In this document: piece by piece, positions 24,101 to 35,493 of the stretch
Layout: each line of letters starts with the position of its first letter
Position numbering within the stretch: position 1 is the stretch's first letter
From: Dioszegia crocea
Lineage: Eukaryota > Basidiomycota > Tremellomycetes > Tremellales > Bulleribasidiaceae
Direction of reading: 5' to 3'
DNA: 64,000 nucleotides
NCBI GenBank assembly: GCA_001600615.1
Contig: BCKK01000002.1
Span: 2,572,809-2,636,808 of the forward strand
Position numbers and translations under genes: made by a program
Notes under the pieces: model-generated
What the model was told of the DNA's origin: nothing
Seen by the model: the letters and a program-made list of their open reading frames with translations, nothing else
Databases searched by the model: none

Positions 24101-24652
24101 CTCTGATCCACCCAGATCCGAGCTGGCCGGCCGGGTGAAGAACCGCCCTGCCCTCGGCGTAGTAGGCGATACGCCTTGACCCGGAACATAGCTGGAAGAT
24201 GGGCGCGGAGTCGCAGAGGGCGTGCCCTGATCCGTTACAATGGCCGGCAGTCGGCGAGTTGGCGCAGAAGCCGAGGCTGGAATACCACCCATGGAGGGTG
24301 AAGATGTCGATGAGCGCGGTCCATTCCGCTGAAAACCGCGACCTCCATATATACCCTCAGGCGGCGAAGGGTGGTATTTACGACTGGGACCTGCCAGATC
24401 TGGCAGATCGCTGTTGCTGCTATCGCTACTTGATGCGCCGGGCGTCGGTGCACCAGACGCAGCGGTCCGAGTCTCCTTTGGCGGCGGCCGCATCTCTACC
24501 GCAACGAGACTGCTGGTCGTGCTCGATACCGTTGCTGTGGAGCGAGAGGATGACGTCGAGCCATTGCGCTCGAGAGGTGTCGTCTCGCGTAAGCGAGAAA
24601 GAGCGGGATAGGGAGGGAGAGGCGAAGGAAGGGGAGAGTGAGTTGCCGCCAT
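21130..24652 (-). CDS. PKH1: PDK1-type (Pkh/Ksg1) protein kinase with PH domain
   Basis: Nine exons: 24652-23870, 23835-23034, 22989-22937, 22892-22783, 22739-22551, 22513-22348, 22306-21621, 21587-21251 and 21216-21130, giving 1070 residues. Residues 1-245 are Ser/Thr/Pro-rich. The kinase starts with EELGRGSYSTV (P-loop) and AVKI (catalytic Lys), then MIERDAL (alpha-C). HRDLKPEN and DFGSAK are intact; the activation loop has SFVGSADFVSPE, close to the SFVGTAQYVSPE of PDK1, then SDVWAFGCIVYQL and PPFRG. The C-terminus folds as a PH domain split by two introns and ending in a Trp helix (EWLGVLKQV). PDK1 kinases phosphorylate activation loops of AGC kinases in the sphingolipid and cell-integrity pathways. 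About 195 residues of Ser/Arg/Glu-rich sequence are inserted between alpha-C and beta-4. The acceptor at 22514 (GGGAAG) is chosen because only it restores SDVWA. Confidence 0.92.
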
Positions 24653-25046
24653 TGTGTATAGTGTTGGGGATGGAGGGATTGTTGATGTGAGGTAGTCGAC
24701 AAAGTCGTAATTTGTAGCAGGTGCAAGTCTGGTGTTTATAACATCATGTGCGGACACCCGAGAGGTGTTATCGCGGTACGGCGAGGGACAGAAGACAAGA
24801 ACAACAAGATGACGGGTGGAGAAAGGTAAGGTGGATCTCGATCAACCTCGTCAGGTGATCAAAATTGATCGCCTGTGCGCAGCAGGCAGCTCCACCCGAT
24901 CCACCCAGCTCCACCACTTCACACTGCAACCATTGGAGACATACTAATCTACACCAAAGCAGTAATAGAAACATGGTAAATGGAGATATTTGATTGCATC
25001 ATATACCCAACATCCCGAACCCTTTTGTCCCGCCCTACAACCTGCT
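24653..25046. other. Intergenic, upstream of PDK1 and 3' of porin
   Basis: No coding or RNA feature was seen. A short near-palindrome around 24850-24875 (CGTCAGGTGATCAAAATTGATCGCCTG-like) could be a protein-binding site, unproven. Confidence 0.4.
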
Positions 25047-26337
25047 TTACGAGTTGAAAACGAACGACGCGCCGACCTTGTGAGCGGCCTGGCCAGCGGA
25101 GGCTGAGAGTTAGCTCAGATTTACATGGCACTCCGCTAAACTTACGGTCGTTAAGGCGCGAGGTGTCCAAGCCGAGACCGAACGAAGCTGAATATGAGCA
25201 TTGTCCATAATACCCACACCACACTCACCCTTGACACCGGGACGGAGGGCCTGGGTGTAACCGAGGCAGAGGATACCGGCGTTGTTAATCTTGGCCTTGA
25301 CGAAAGCGGCGTTGTCCTGATTGTCAGCGCGATCCAAGGCGCCACAGCACGCCACTCACTAGGTAAGTCTTCGCGCCGACCTCCAATGAGACACCGCCAG
25401 TGGTGCTCTTGGTGTCGTACACGGCCTTAGCACCAGCCTCGACGTCCTTGGACACCTTGTGGTAGTAGCTAGCGGCGAAGGTGGAGAGGTTGCCGAGACC
25501 GTGGAGGGTGATGGCGTACTCGGGGGCGGAGAAGCCGACGGCACCAGCGTATCGGGTGATGGCACCCGAGGTGACATCGTAGGTGGCCTCGGCACCGACA
25601 AGGAAGCCGTCACGGCCGAGAACGGTGTCGGCGGTGAAGCTGGGGCCCTGACGTCAGCTTTGACGACAACACTACAAACCTTGAACAGGTCGACGGTGGC
25701 ACGGGTGTGGAGGGAGGGCTGCTTGTAGATGGCAGTAAGGATGGCAGCCTTCTGCGACTTGGCGGGGTTGAGCGCGGTGGCGAGGTCGAATTTGAGACCC
25801 TTGGCGATCTGGTTCTCGAGCTCAAGCTGCGAGCGGAGCAGGTTGGTGGTGGTCCATGCCTGGGGGTCAGCAAGAGTAAGGTGAAGATGAGCTGTGAGGT
25901 TTGTTGGGTCCGTGTTCCGGCAACATCCCTCTCAATGGAACAGTCGTTGCAAAGGAAGGATGGGGATAAGGTTCAAGCGAGTTCTTATCCCCATACCCTC
26001 TCATCGGCTTCCGGTATCATCCCTCATATTTCTCTTCTTCGTCCCCCTATTGCCTAACCACGTACCTGGGTGAAGATCAAGCCGTTCTTGAAGTCGACAT
26101 ATTTCCCCTCAATGTCACCTGCAATAGCATTGCTGGTGGAGTCCTTCTGTCCTGCAACCTTGAAGGTGACGTTTGAAGGAGTGAGAGTCTTAACCTCGAG
26201 GGAAGTACCCTGGATAGGGTAGTCCTTGAGCAAGAGGTCCGAGGCAGACTTGCCGAGGTCCTAATTGATGAGTTACTTTGACGCGTCTTGATGTGGGGTT
26301 TGCGTACCTTCCAGGATGGGGGAACGGGCTGGGACAT
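25047..26337 (-). CDS. POR1: Mitochondrial porin (VDAC)
   Basis: Seven exons: 26337-26308, 26260-26066, 25859-25680, 25647-25360, 25316-25229, 25187-25146 and 25102-25047, giving 292 residues (fungal porins are about 283). It begins MSQPVPPSWK, continues DLGKSASDLLLKDYPI, the N-terminal helix region of VDAC, and then shows regularly alternating strands of a 19-stranded beta barrel. The eukaryotic porin signature is recognisable in the later part (NAGILCLGYTQALRPGVKASFGLGLD) and the chain ends with VGASFVFNS. It is the voltage-gated metabolite channel of the outer mitochondrial membrane. Codon choice is strongly biased to C-ending codons (GCC, ACC, AAG), as expected for a highly expressed gene. 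Intron 25860-26065 (206 nt) is unusually long and holds an inverted repeat, annotated separately. Confidence 0.96.
25960..25994. repeat. 11-bp perfect inverted repeat inside porin intron
   Basis: ATGGGGATAAG (25960-25970) and its exact complement CTTATCCCCAT (25984-25994) flank a 13-nt loop, within the second porin intron. It can form a strong stem-loop in the pre-mRNA or serve as a bipartite binding site. An intron-encoded small RNA is possible but no C/D or H/ACA boxes are convincing. Confidence 0.7.
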
Positions 26338-26885
26338 TACTGGTTGTCAGTAGGGCGCGTGTAAAGGTTGTAAAGGACTCACTAGTAGTATGTGTAGGGG
26401 TGGGGTAGGGTAGGTATAGGTATAGGTATAGGTAGAGGTAGAGTCCTTGTGTGTCAGACAATCTCGGCTGAGCCACCCAGCCAGCGGCAAAGATCCGTTA
26501 GTCTCCGGAGCGGTCCCTTCCGATAACTCCGATGTGGCAGAACGTGGCAGTGTGGGAGTGGCGGCGATGACCGGGCTTGTTAGCTGAAACATGTTTGTGT
26601 GCCGCGTGGTGTTTCGGAGGCTAAAATACGCGACTGCGGAATGATGCCGTCATCTTTTCAAGTTGCTGCGGAGGGTGGAGAGAGAGGGTGGGGTTGGTTG
26701 CTTGGACTGGCTTAGCTTGGGACTCACTCACACACTCTCCTGTATAACATCCCTCCGCAGTAGCAGAACGGTGCTCTGCTCATCCCATCTACATCGCCCG
26801 TTTTTCATCTGGCCCTCACCCCGCCAGGACTGATCTTCTCTCATTTTTACCTTCCGTCAGCAAATCCTCCAGCCCCGCAATCGCC
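26338..26885. other. Divergent promoter region of porin and glycosyltransferase
   Basis: It holds the hexamer repeat near the porin start and a C/T-rich leader before the rightward gene. No other feature was seen. Confidence 0.5.
26410..26445. repeat. Short (TAGGTA)n-type tandem repeat upstream of porin
   Basis: About five to six imperfect copies of TAGGTA (read on the + strand), the last ones changed to GAGGTA. It lies 75-110 nt upstream of the porin ATG, so probably in its leader or core promoter. Confidence 0.65.
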
Positions 26886-29051
26886 ATGGCTTCTCGCGTC
26901 CCAACCTACCCTACCGGTCCTCGAATGGCGCGCTCAGGCTCAGGTAGCACACCGTCCACCAGCGGCAGGGCATCACTTCAAGTCGACGATTCGACCGAGA
27001 GCGAAGCCGAGAGCAGCTATCACGGCTGGTCAGATAACGGATGGTAGGTCTCTCTCCGGGGTCAGTGCTGAATATTAGGCGGTCTGAAATACCCTCGCGA
27101 TCATCAGATGAATTCATACCTGTACACGCTGCTGGTACGCCACCCTATCCCCAACCGGTACCTGTGCCTGAAGTATCCCTTTCAACCAGCACGTCCGGCC
27201 GGAACGTCTCGTTCTCCCAGGGCACGGTCCCACATCGTCGAATGACACATACCATCCGTCCCTCCCTACATACTGCCGGCTCCAATATCAGTCTCGACAC
27301 CCTCACTCCGATAGCAGGCTACCCCTCAATCCTCAACAGTATAGAAACCACATCTCCCTCTGCGATAGCAGCTACCCCCACACTTGCCTCCTCCTCAGGC
27401 TACGCGTCGCCCGCACCCCCTTATACCGGTCCAGAATATGCTCATCCGCGTATACGGCGGAAATCCCTCTCCCACGTCCCCGTCGCCAATCCCACGGAAT
27501 CAGACACCTCCGCCGACGACCCCTATGTCACTGCTGGCAAAGGCAAGAAGAAACGGAATAGGGACGGGTCGTTTTCTCTACCTACGCACCGGCGGCGCCG
27601 AACGAGCAATGCCTCGTCGCTATGGCCACGCTGGTTCGGCCCTGCGCATGTGGCCAGGCGGTATGAAGTCGAGGTTCCGACGAGAAAAAGAAACATTCTA
27701 TATCTCGTCGGGTTCATCTTTGCCTTCATCACCTTTTGGGAGTGGAAAAAGAGGTTTGACCTCAAGATACAAATCTACCCACGGACAGGTCGGCTGGCCG
27801 AGACGGAGCCTATCCAACCGCTCAAGGGATGCTTTGACCCTAAAAATATTGCCCCAGATTACAATGCCACTCTCCATAACCCTAAACGACAACTACTCTC
27901 ACCCGGGATCGCCCTCACTCGCGGTCAATCATGCTACGACTTCGCAGCCACCATCCAGCCCCTGACCGAAGATCAACTTGAACCCCTCATCTATCACACG
28001 TACTGGCGCGCCGATCTACTCGCCTTTGGCGAAAGGCAAATGGCAACCGTCATTGCTTTCCTCGCTACCCAACCACTCTCCCACTCAAAATTGATTGTCT
28101 GGACCAACGGTGCCGACCGGGTAAAACGCTCGGAACATATAAAAACTTTACTGGCGCGATGGGGCAACAATATTGAAGTCAGGCAGGTGGATATGCCCGC
28201 GTTGACAAAAGGCACGGAGCTCGAGGGGATACTAGGTGGCAGCGGAGGAACGGGTCTGTTTGATGAACGAGCGTGGGTCGATGGTGATGCAGTCAGGCTG
28301 CTCGTGCTGTGGCAGTTCGGCGGTGTGTGGATGGACATGGACCAAGTCCTCACGCGCGACTTGCACCCCTTGGCAGAGAGCGAGTTTGTCATGCAGTGGG
28401 ACTGCTTTGGCGAGGCTAGCCCTTTCCACGATTACCACCCTGGTAAGTTTTGCTTCAGGCTTTGAGGATTAAGCTAACTTCGCAGACCAACCATTCTTCA
28501 TCCTGAATGGAGCACTCATGCACTTCCGCCGACACTCTTCTTACCTCTGTGAAGCCTTCCACATTATGGCATCTTCCCCTCTCCCCCGTCCAAACTCATT
28601 CACATGGGGCTCACACCTCTACTCACGCCTCCACCGTCGTCTTCTTGCCGCGCGCGTCACCCCCTTTGTCGTCCTACCGTGGTGTTTCGCCGATCCAAGG
28701 AATTGCGACCACGAAGTTGCCTTCCCAGACCCATTCGAGGCTGATCCGTCAGCATGGGGCGGACGCGCCTGGGACGGTAAGGGAGAGATAGGCAAGAGCG
28801 GCAAGGAGATGCTAGAAGAGCGGTTGGGTCACGTATGGACCGTTCATCTGCATAATCAGTGGGGCAAGGCGTTCCCGCCTGGTGGTTGGGTGGAGGGGTT
28901 GTTGGATCGATACAGGCGGAAAGTGGGCGTCTTGACGGGGGGCACAGAGGAGACGGGTGGGCCCGGTGAGGTAGAGGAGGGCGGAGCGATAGTGAAGGAA
29001 GCGGAAGTAGTGGAGGGGGTAGAGGAAGAAGAAATCAATCAGGTGGAGTGA
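26886..29051 (+). CDS. Type II membrane glycosyltransferase with DxD motif (GT32-like)
   Basis: Exons 26886-27043, 27079-28442 and 28486-29051 give 695 residues. A long Ser/Pro-rich cytosolic part is followed by basic residues and one membrane segment (ILYLVGFIFAFITFWEW, about residues 220-237), then a lumenal catalytic domain. Catalytic hallmarks are LIYHTYWRADL, FLATQPLSHSKLIVWTNG and VRLLVLWQFGGVWMDMDQVL, whose D-M-D binds metal and nucleotide sugar in the DxD (Gly_transf_sug / alpha-1,4-glycosyltransferase) group. Further on, ILNGALMHFRRHS and a conserved VHLHNQWGKAF appear. Location is inferred to be Golgi; the sugar and acceptor cannot be told from sequence. The last ~70 residues are an acidic, repetitive tail of Glu and Val that is probably disordered. 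Confidence 0.82.
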
Positions 29052-29184
29052 TTGACAAACTCAAATTATAGTCTTTGTACATTCTTGTCGAACGCATACA
29101 TAGCATTAATGGCATCTTCATAGCATATCCGTGGTGGTAGATGGGCATTAAGAGAAGAAGCGCAACATGCTGCCTGCGCAGATC

Positions 29185-29482
29185 CTAGACATTCGGACCG
29201 ACCGGGTCCGCTTCGTTCCGCAGAAGATCGCGCTGCGCCAAACCATGATGCATGACCTTTCGTCCATACTTTCGTACAACTATCTGAATTCCGAGCTCTC
29301 TGACGTCCGGCATGGGCTCCTTTGGCTCATACAGCTTTTGAAAGGCTATCAAAAGGGGAGCAGAGCGACTCTTGCTCTGAACCAATCATCAAATATCCCT
29401 CGTCTTTCCCGGCGTAGTAGGCCATATCTACATCTCCTCCTTCCCAAACGACCTCCTCGGCCGTGGCGCGCATAAACAGCAT
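29185..29482 (-). CDS. Possible small protein, model uncertain
   Basis: Leftward frames from ATG 29482 (MLFMRATAEEVVWEGGD) to a stop at 29185 (ending EADPVGPNV) can be joined in two ways: a 55-nt intron 29377-29431 giving 80 residues, or a shorter intron using a GTTCAG donor and a GATAG acceptor, giving about 86. Both donors are weak. The text KLYEPKEPMPDVRELGIQIVVRKYGRKVMHHG looks like real protein and no competing gene covers it. I do not recognise the family. Its start codon overlaps that of the rightward neighbour by two bases, which makes an alternative ATG at 29473 or a different start plausible. Confidence 0.4.
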
Positions 29483-30120
29483 GGCCGACAGCACTCTTGT
29501 GGCATCCGCCTCAACGCCCACAGCCCAACATGTCTCCTCCCTACCGCTAGACTCCCCATCACTACCGAATGGCAAAACCCGCCAGTCACTCGCTGCGCCC
29601 CCCTCGGCACCGGGATCTGCAGCCTGGACCTCGCCGCTGGCACCCACGACATTCACCTCTCTATTGCCGGTGGTGGATGGGCTATTGAAGACGCTGGCGG
29701 GGTTGGCGGAGAGTGCGGGACAGGTCGATGGGGCTGAAGCTGGCCGGGCTGTCGTGGGCAGTGTGAGTCTGTGAGGCGTGGACCCCGAGTGGACTTGGAA
29801 TTCACAACTGACAATCTAGGCTAGAGATCTCTTTAGCTCATTAGAGCGAATGAAGACTGCCGCTCTGGAATTGCCCGGGGCTCATTTATCGACAGAGAGG
29901 ATAGAAGAGTTGACGGAGATTATGCGTGAGGAGGCTGAACGGAAACGGTACGTCTATTCTCACTGTAGCTGTGTCCATACTGAAGATCTATAGAGCTGTT
30001 CTGATCCAAATCGCCAATGTCAAAACGCCTATTGCTGATCGGCTTCAACGATCGGTGGAGAGTGGCGGCGCTGAAGAGATGGCAGAGGGAGATGAGGCCA
30101 GAGGGGGGTTGGCGGCGTGA
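29481..30120 (+). CDS. Probable Mediator subunit Med9-like protein
   Basis: Exons 29481-29762, 29820-29947 and 29994-30120 give 178 residues. The N-terminal half is Ala/Ser/Pro-rich with FTSLLPVVDGLLKTLAGLA. The conserved-looking core is DLFSSLERMKTAALELPGAHLS followed by a long charged helix (IEELTEIMREEAERKRAVLIQI). A leucine-Pro-Gly-x2-Leu-Ser turn between two helices is the pattern of fungal Med9, a middle-module Mediator subunit in RNA polymerase II transcription; the match is by eye and only moderate. The first intron is 57 nt and the second 46 nt with a GTACGT donor. Other short coiled-coil proteins could look the same. Confidence 0.55.
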
Positions 30121-30264
30121 AGTGAAGACGGAGGCACACGGAGATGATGTCAGAGATGCTATGGCTATCTCGACGTGATGGAGACGGGACCGCCCAGAAG
30201 CCTGATAGATCATAGAGTGATACCCTGCATACTTGTATACCGTCTGAATTATCTACCCGACTAA

Positions 30265-31039
30265 TTACTCATCTGCTGAGCCCTCTTCGTCCGCCGCGGG
30301 TTTATTCCGGCTGATGACTCTCATAGACACTGATCCGTCAGCCTATAGAGAGCCTGAAAGGGGGGCGTGAAGGCTAAACAACGCTGGTCGACATCACTCA
30401 CAATGTCGCAAGAGCGCGCGATCATGGACTGTCTGTCCATCGCTAGTGTGTGCAGCACGCATTTCCAAGTCAGCCTCGACATATACTGACGAGCTGCACA
30501 TGTGTCAGTAAGAAGAAAAGCCAACATATGAGAAGACTCACCCCTTGCCTACGCGCGCAAGACCGGGATGGGACGCCTCGTTGAATGCGAATACTGTATG
30601 CCACGTCGTGGATGGTACCGAGCCTATTCAGTCAGTGTCTGGCCAAATCCAGGTGTGGATACCACACTCACGACCATCCTCTTCTTTTGGAGGCCCTGTT
30701 GAGGTCGCAACGTTGTATCTGGCTGATCAGCGAGAGCTTGGATGGCGAAAGGGCATCATCGTGCTCTAGCAGATCAAACGAACGAGTAGTAAGGCTTCCC
30801 TGACGAAGTCTAGCAGTCAGCTTTCGCAGGAGACCATATTGACTGTACGTACAGTACGCAATACAGGGTCGTTACCCAGTCTACCTAACAGGATGACTTT
30901 CGATAGATCCAGCTTGCGCGGGGTGGAGGAGAAGCTCTGGGACCGTCAGTGGTGTCATTAGGCACGTAAGATGTTAACGAACTCTGCTTTTGGTGGATGC
31001 CTTGAGGGCTGAGCTGGCTGATCTGGCTGCTGTGAACAT
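30265..31039 (-). CDS. RIM1: Mitochondrial single-stranded DNA-binding protein (Rim1)
   Basis: Seven exons: 31039-30983, 30936-30853, 30809-30784, 30718-30672, 30623-30542, 30493-30402 and 30329-30265, giving 150 residues. The first ~22 residues (MFTAARSASSALKASTKSR) are a typical mitochondrial targeting sequence. The SSB OB-fold follows: LSKVILLGRLGNDPVLRT, KPYYSYNVATS, TTWHTVFAFNEAS, VGKGSSVYVEADLEMR, then DGQTVHDRALLRHLSMRVISR, all matching bacterial-type SSB. It binds ssDNA during mitochondrial DNA replication. The acidic bacterial C-terminal tip is replaced by EEGSADE. Two introns use the unusual donor GTTCGT. A 5' UTR intron (31169-31040) appears to end exactly at the ATG. The divergent neighbour starts at 31326. 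Confidence 0.9.
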
Positions 31040-31325
31040 CTTGGGTCAGTGTGGGTGCAACAGGCAACAACAAGGAGGTCTGTGCGCAAGGTCCCCGCGT
31101 TTCCCCACTTCTTATTGATGCCCCCCATTTATCACATTCGCCACCCAACTCTATCTTTCACACACTCACCTTTCTAAATTCCAAACTACACCACAAAGTG
31201 CACATGGTCATTCTTTCCTTCTAAGCATCAGCGGTAATAGCAGGCAGTCGCATCGCGGGAAGCGGCTGGCTCTGACGCCTTTCTTTTCCCAACCCCCGAC
31301 CTCACCCGCGCCGTCATCCGCCATC

Positions 31326-34300
31326 ATGTCAATGAGAGGTCTCTGCGCATGCGGCGCCGTGGACCTCTACGAGTTGACGGACGATTCCAGCATTGCCTGC
31401 TCGTCTTGCGGCGTCATCGATATCGCTCAGAGTAGCGTCAGCGGCTTTCGCGAAACCTTTCGAGGTTACGATATCGGTGAGAGCTTTACTGCGTATGGTA
31501 ATTCTCTCGACAAGGCGCAGAGGGATCGAGCGTCTGCTGAGCGTCTCTTCAAGGTATGTCCTCACACAATTTAGCTAACTTCAGGCCCGCATGGAAGGCA
31601 CAGCTGTTTCTTGGCTGTTCTACCAACCGAATATTCTCGGTCTGCCGACTAAGCATAACCCCCTTGGTATTGCCGAAACAACCAATCCGTTCATACGATT
31701 AGTCATGACGATCTACTACCAAATCCGGTACAAGTACACGCTCGACCTTGATCCGCACGACAAACAGCCGCAGAAGGAGACGACCAACTACGACACGAAG
31801 CGTGTCCGGAACCACCTCGCACTGGCAATCCGGTTCGCTGCCATGCAGAATAATCTGCTGTTGGCGTATCAGGTGCTTGGGGAAGAAGGGCAGGATACTT
31901 TCCCCAGGGTGCTGAAAGGTTTGAGGCCGGTTATAGGGGTAGTTCTCCCCGTACCATTCTTGAGGAACATGATGGTAAGTCTACCGCTTGACGACGCTGA
32001 TGTTTAGGAAAACTTGAGACCTTCCAATCCCGACCTCGAGAACCCTATCGGGGATTCGAAATACCTCCACCGTGCCAACAACCACCTCGTCAGGTTGCTC
32101 GACCGGCCTACAGACCCACTCTATACTATGCTCTCCCATGCCCATCTCGTCATACAGCGCCTACGCCAGATGGTCGACGCAGATGAGGACACTCTGCAAA
32201 CCCTGATCTGCTTTGATCAAAAGAGTAGCCCGCTCTATCGCCAGTGGTCATCTGCAGACTTTGACTACTTTCGCGACGAAGTACCGGCCAATGGCGGCTG
32301 GGACAAGGCGATCCTCATGGCATACCACCTCTATCGCGCCCAGCAATGCCTCATGCTGTGGACCAACTCTACAACCTACGTTATCGCCGTCGGTCTTGCG
32401 CTCACTGCGACTATCGGCGTCGTCGGCTCCGTCTACCCCTACACTACGGCCCTGGTGGCAGAGCTCTGCGCACAGTACGGCGCAACACACTACTACACTT
32501 GCCAAACGATGGCCTCCCTTCGGCGGATGATCGTTGGCTGGTCGAGCTCTCTAAACGAGATCGGCGTCGAGCTGCCCTTTCTCAACCTCCCACGTCGTGG
32601 GCTGGTCGGAGAGGGAGTATCAGGATGGAACGGGGATGCCCGGCGCAGAGTCCCCGAGTTGGAGATATGGGTCGTGGCGATCGAGGCAGTAGCGATGAAC
32701 TGGAAGGCCATCAGGCTGCATCGTTTACAAACTCGCATCGATGCGATGCCGTATTACAAGGAATTGCTGGTGGCGCGCACGATGTTTGCGCAGGCTACCC
32801 CAGATTGTAGGCGGAAGACTAGGGTGAAGAATGGGGATTCGAAGCGCGCACAACTATTGCGGGTGTATGCCGAGGAGGCGGAGGTGGCGGAGGTGGCGGC
32901 AGGAGTACCGTCGTCTCCGGTACCAGAGTCGCCGGAGGGTGACGATAATTGGGAGCTGGATCCAGATCCGGAGTTCATGTTTGACTTTGCAGCCGATGGG
33001 GCTCCGAACCCTGACTGGTATCCGACCATCATACCGCTCGAAGATGCCGCTTCGTCCAACCCTCCCCTACCTTCAGATGTCAAAGAGAGATATCTCAACC
33101 TAGAAGAGCTACAGGCACGGACGGCAAAAGATGTCTTGGATGATATGATGAAGGAGGATTCTTCGGATGAGGAGGACGCCTGGAGCTCAGATGACGAAGT
33201 CAGGTCCCGGGGCGGTTTGGAATTGAGAGGGATGGGGGCGGGACGAACCAACATGGCGTTCTCCATAGGTCCAGGTGGATTCTTCCAGAGCCAGGAAATG
33301 GATGAAGAGGAAATGGGGAACAACATCACCCGCGAAGAATACTCGCCGGCGTCACGCCGATCGGACTTGTCAGATTCTGGCTCGGTGACTGGACGTCGAA
33401 GCGCGGGCGTCCGCCGTCACAACCGATTCGACCGGTTTGCATCCCCTGCCATCTCAGTCTCCACCCTTCACTCACTCGCCTCTACCAACCCTCGCTCCAT
33501 TGCCATGTCCCGAGGCAGTAGTGCGTCCGTCGACACTCTTGATGGAGACCTCCTCTTCCCCTCTGTACTGGGCAAACGAAAGAACTTTACTCCGAAAGCC
33601 AGCCGACTCATTGCCGAACTCGACCCTGCCAAAAACCACATTGCATCTCTCATTCGGGAGAGGGATGAGTACAGGCCCTACTCTGCAGCGGAGGAGCGTG
33701 TGACGGGGCGTTTGGTGTCCAAGGACATTGAAGAGTATCTGACGGCGTGGTTAGGGAAACTCAGGGAGAAGGGGGCGATGCCGACAAAGATCACATCTGC
33801 ATACCTCGCATCTATCGGTTTGCGGGGTAAGAACCCCATGGTGGACGACCTCTCTACCTGGATCAGAGCACAGCAGTGGAGATGGTCACCGCTGGAGTGT
33901 ATTCTTCGGGCGGGTATCCCTCCTACGCAGATCCCATCGTGGATGGTCCCCCACTCCAAACTCGCCGTCATGCGGGCTCTCGAACATCATCGCGAACTCT
34001 TAGCATTCGATGCTGACTTGGAATTTCCCGAAATTCCAAATCGATACAAATCCGAACCGGAGCGATACCGGAAAGAAATCAACGATATCACAACCGCTTG
34101 GGAGCTGGACGTGGCGGATGGCTTCCCGATCTTCTTCCCGACCCGCGAAATGTTCCCACTCGGTGCCGAGGCCGATGCTCTTTTCGCAAAGGGAGAGTTG
34201 GAAATGTATATTGCGGAGGACGAGGAGGTGGAGGAGCGGGAGCAGGATAAAGATTTCATGGATATTCTTCATGATCGGGATGAAGACGGAGTGGCGCGGG

Positions 34301-35493
34301 AGGACAGGGACACAGATGTCAAGAGGCAAAAGAGGCAGAAGGCGGTTGAGCGGAGAAATGCCGAGAAGGTGTCGACGGAGTTTAGGGGGTATGAGCGAGC
34401 ACTTCAGGGGGATGATGACTTTTGGCATAAGGCGGCGTTCCTTGCTGAAGTCGAGGACGGGGATAAGCTAAGGTGTGAGGATGATTATTGGGGGAATGAG
34501 GAGGAGATGGCCGCGGCAGCAGCGGCGGCGGACGAAGCTTGGGGAGAAGAGGTGGCGATGAACGGCAAGAGGAAAGCGGAGGAAGGAGCGGGTGCGGAGG
34601 CCAAGAAGAGGAAGAAGGAGACGCTGAATGTCAAATCGCCAAGAGAGAGAGCCGCGTCGGAGTCCTCGTCTACCCCAACGGTCCGACCGACTGTCCTCCC
34701 CCCCGCTACCACATCCCTTATCACTCCTTCATCCGTCATCGCCCAACCCGCCACGCTCAACGAGGCGGTAGCCATGTCTGCACCTTCAGCTATCCCATCT
34801 CCCAATCTCACACCCACCGCGCCGGTCAGACGACCCCTGGAGGTAGCGAGTCTCCTCAATCCTGCTGTTTCACAATCTGCCACTGTAGGATTTTCTCCGC
34901 TACATCATAGTGTCTTGCTGACCTTCCAGCCGTCTCCGACTCCTCATCTTACACCTCTCGCAAAGCGTGCCAAGATCTCGGTTGCAAGTGCATCTTCTCA
35001 AACTCAAAAACACTTGCTGACGTATCAGCCGCCGAGTGTGAATCTTCCCCCTCCTCCCAAAATCACCCAGGTCAGAAAGGCCAAATCCGCAACGGCTGTG
35101 AATCGCCACCCGAAAGCCAGCAAACCCCCAGCTACCATAAAAGATGTCGAAGCGCGAATGATTCTCAACAATGAACGAGAATTCAAGAGGATCCAGATCT
35201 TTTACCTAAAAACTCTGATGAAGGACATCTACATGAGGGCTGGGGCGACCGAGACGGCGGCGAACAGGGGCGGTGAGGGAATCCCGCTGGACTCTGAAAG
35301 TCAGAAGCGGATGAATGATCTCAAGGTCGAGAGGAACAAATTGGAGGTGGAGGTGGCGGCTGCCAGACGGCTGACTGTGGGGCTTGTGGCGGATAACGTG
35401 TGGGTCAAGGCGACGGTGAAGATGTGGGCCATGGGACAGAACATCCCGCTAAGGTTGGTAGGGTGGGGAAAGAAGGGGACTATTCTGGAGTAA
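31326..35493 (+). CDS. Large protein with N-terminal zinc-ribbon-like motif, function unknown
   Basis: Exons 31326-31553, 31585-31974 and 32008-35493 give 1367 residues. Residues 7-28 contain C-x-C ... C-x2-C (LCACGAVDLYELTDDSSIA then CSSCG), similar to the zinc ribbon of TFIIB-type factors, though the first pair is C-x-C rather than C-x2-C. A helical region of about 350 residues follows (WLFYQPNILGLPTKHNPLG, RVRNHLALAIRFAAMQNNLLLAY, AILMAYHLYRAQQCL), which may be two cyclin-like folds. The rest is largely acidic or low-complexity, with a second ordered segment near 560-760 (AEERVTGRLVSKDIEEYLTAW, MLFKR-like basic runs) and a conserved-looking C-terminus (ARMILNNEREFKRIQIFYLKTLMKDIY). A hydrophobic stretch (YVIAVGLALTATIGVVGSVY) could be a buried helix or membrane segment. 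I see hints of a TFIIB/Rrn7-like transcription factor but no proof. Confidence 0.65.

Noticed and set aside
29167..29475. 102-codon + strand frame before the Med9-like gene
   Set aside because: It is opposite a more protein-like minus-strand frame and has no recognisable motif.
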